NCBI RefSeq assembly: GCF_004151235.1
Contig: NZ_JUIV01000001.1
Coordinates: 558,001 to 622,000, forward strand
DNA from: Flavobacterium anhuiense
GTDB lineage: Bacteria; Bacteroidota; Bacteroidia; Flavobacteriales; Flavobacteriaceae
DNA: 64,000 nucleotides
Direction of reading: 5' to 3'
Below the pieces are notes generated by a model. The model saw nothing but the letters and a program-made list of their open reading frames with translations, did not search any database and was not told the origin of the DNA. Each line of letters begins with the position of its first letter. Within the stretch, counting starts at the first letter, position 1. A program made the translations under genes and the position numbers. Below, one piece after another: positions 62,884 to 64,000 of the stretch.

Positions 62884-63381
62884 ATGAAAGTTATCTTATT
62901 TATGTTGTCTTTTTTTGTTGCGAGTTTCTCAATAAACGCCCAAGCCGCTAAAGTTATTACTTCGGTAAATGAGGCTGGAGATGTTGCAACTTATGAGTTG
63001 GATTGTTCGGTAAAATTTCAAACCCTTGCTAAAGGTCTTCGGTATAATATTACGAGACATGAGTTTAAAGGCCCGGAATTGAAAAACTCGTACCGCCTTT
63101 TGCTGGTAATGGATGGGTTTTATTCGAAAACATTAAATAGTGAAATGACAATCTCGGCAGTTTTAAGCGATGGCACGAAAATAGAAGCTAGAAAAACGAT
63201 AGAAGATGATGGTTTCTTTGATGGAGCTTGCACCTTAAAAATAAAAGATCCGAAAGCGCTTTTAAATGCCGATATTGATAAGATAATAGTACATGCGGAC
63301 AAAGATGTCGTTTATCCTTTATCGGCTCAGAATAAAGCTATTTTTAAGAAGAATTTGAGTAATATTATTAATGCTAAGTAA
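62884..63381 (+). CDS. Hypothetical secreted protein
   Basis: 165 residues. A signal peptide (MKVILFMLSFFVASFSINAQ) is followed by a single beta-rich domain with DVATYELDCSVKFQTL, KNSYRLLLVMDGFYSKTL, SAVLSDGTKIEARKTIEDDG and KDPKALLNADIDKIIVHADK. Two cysteines (in LDCS and GACTL) could pair. No family is recognised. It is a single gene with a terminator. Confidence 0.72.
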   Translation: MKVILFMLSFFVASFSINAQAAKVITSVNEAGDVATYELDCSVKFQTLAKGLRYNITRHEFKGPELKNSYRLLLVMDGFYSKTLNSEMTISAVLSDGTKIEARKTIEDDGFFDGACTLKIKDPKALLNADIDKIIVHADKDVVYPLSAQNKAIFKKNLSNIINAK

Positions 63382-63385
63382 AAGC

Positions 63386-63416
63386 GGCTAAGTTTCTGAG
63401 ATACTGAGATTCTAAG
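63386..63416. repeat. CTAAG/CTGAG repeat patch
   Basis: GGCTAAGTTTCTGAGATACT, then GAGATTCTAAG. It is related to the patch at 45678-45757 and lies directly after a gene end. Confidence 0.6.
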
Positions 63417-63438
63417 TTTTTACTTTTTTTTGAAATAA

Positions 63439-63480
63439 AAAAATCCAAATTCCAGTTTTACTTGGAATTTGGATTTTTTA
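63439..63480. terminator. Bidirectional terminator
   Basis: A perfect 16-bp stem, AAAAATCCAAATTCCA (63439-63454) with its inverse at 63463-63478, between the convergent secreted-protein and MFS genes. Confidence 0.92.
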
Positions 63481-63501
63481 TATATTGGAATTTTTTAATT
63501 T

Positions 63502-64000
63502 TTAGTGTCCTCCGCCAGCGCTTTCGATGTGGCTGATTCCTTGTTTTTTCAAGATTTTAGGGCAATAGAAACCATAGAAACCTAAATAAGCAAAACCGAT
63601 AAGCGGTACAATATATGAGAAATGTGTATATGTGATGCCAAAAATTCCGTTTGGATTTGTAGCGTCTAAATCACAGATACTTCCTTGTAATAATGGAATT
63701 ACTCCACCACCAAGAATCATCATGATTAAGAAAGATGATGCTTTTCCTGTGTTTTTTCCTAATCCTGCAATCGCTAAATCGAAGATTGAAGGCCACATGA
63801 TAGATAAGAACAATCCTCCAGAAATAAAGAAGAATTTAGCAATTTCTGGGTCTGGCCAAGCCAATCCTAAAACCATCATCGTCAATCCTGAAATTCCGAA
63901 AAGCATTAATGTTTTTCCAGCGTTTTTACCACCAACAAAACTTACAGCAATAAATAGTAAAATCCAGATTGGGTAGATGTAGAATGAAGAAACGTCGTGA
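63502..64000 (-). CDS. Sugar MFS transporter, C-terminal part
   Basis: The frame is open from the window edge to the stop at 63502, giving about 166 C-terminal residues. Roughly five transmembrane helices are visible (FYIYPIWILLFIAVSFVG, TLMLFGISGLTMMVLGL, FFFISGGLFLSIMWPSIFDL, FLIMMILGGGVIPLLQG, YIVPLIGFAYLGFYGFY). FLSIMWPSIFDLAIAGLG followed by ASSFLIMMILGGGVIPLLQG is the pattern of the FucP/GluP fucose-glucose-galactose:H+ symporter group. The first part of the gene lies beyond the window. Sugar specificity is unknown. Confidence 0.88.
   Translation of the reverse strand, partial: HDVSSFYIYPIWILLFIAVSFVGGKNAGKTLMLFGISGLTMMVLGLAWPDPEIAKFFFISGGLFLSIMWPSIFDLAIAGLGKNTGKASSFLIMMILGGGVIPLLQGSICDLDATNPNGIFGITYTHFSYIVPLIGFAYLGFYGFYCPKILKKQGISHIESAGGGH

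Overview
The window is a stretch of chromosome from a low-GC member of the Bacteroidota, most likely a Flavobacterium close to the F. johnsoniae group. Evidence: AT-rich DNA; genes typical of the class (BshA, a TamB-like giant protein, an LptD-like barrel, a PG_1098-type methyltransferase, a DUF4159 protein); few Shine-Dalgarno sequences; flavobacterial TTG/TAnnTTTG promoters in front of the tRNA cluster, the SRP RNA and an AraC gene; and many short palindromic intergenic repeats. No phage, IS element, integrase or CRISPR array is visible.

Layout. 1-7.2 kb is a repeat-rich regulatory and redox region: the end of a DUF2130 protein, a LysR regulator, a methyltransferase, a DUF3291 protein, a YgiN/MdaB quinone pair, and an aldo/keto reductase divergent from an AraC regulator. 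7.2-9.2 kb holds an NlpC/P60 peptidase and a thiolase. 9.4-9.8 kb is a cluster of four tRNAs (Ser-GCT, Pro-TGG and two different Arg-TCT). 9.9-12.5 kb has small ATPase, PRC-barrel, membrane and GNAT genes. At 12.7-15.0 kb one 758-residue gene joins a CrtC/lipocalin-like domain to a complete isoprenyl diphosphate synthase; this is the most unusual gene in the window. 15-17.5 kb is a GH9/ThuA carbohydrate pair. 17.7-18.7 kb is a small orphan regulator block. 18.8-29.6 kb mixes a fatty acid desaturase, a VanX-type dipeptidase, tRNA/rRNA modification (TsaD, RsmE, a SpoU methylase), an AI-2E transporter, an M43 protease and orphan secreted proteins.

29.7-34.3 kb encodes a TamB homologue. 34.6-38.1 kb is a glycolysis block: pfkA, gap, a BadF-type sugar kinase and mgsA. 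38.1-46.2 kb is an envelope and electron-transfer block: RidA and LptD on the minus strand, then a SPOR amidase, an MCE/MlaD protein, two Fe-S proteins and a conserved Bacteroidota protein on the plus strand. 46.5-56 kb holds bshA, a PrcB-like lipoprotein, an outer-membrane protein, an LpxH-like phosphatase, aroC, a dicarboxylate symporter, a hybrid histidine kinase and a DEAD-box helicase. 56-60.5 kb carries hutG and hutI (histidine degradation) on either side of a coiled-coil membrane protein, then a glutaminyl cyclase. 60.6 kb is the SRP RNA. The end has a short-chain dehydrogenase, a small membrane protein, a TalC-type transaldolase behind a structured leader, a secreted orphan protein and the C-terminal part of a sugar MFS transporter.

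Two intergenic elements (4786-4874 and 61990-62101) share GCGTGAGGGAT, AGCCCGACC and CACGCCC blocks and look like one structured RNA family, possibly the Flavo-1 motif. At least ten repeat families, mostly perfect or near-perfect palindromes, fill gaps between genes. In one place a repeat supplies the last codons and stop of a gene.
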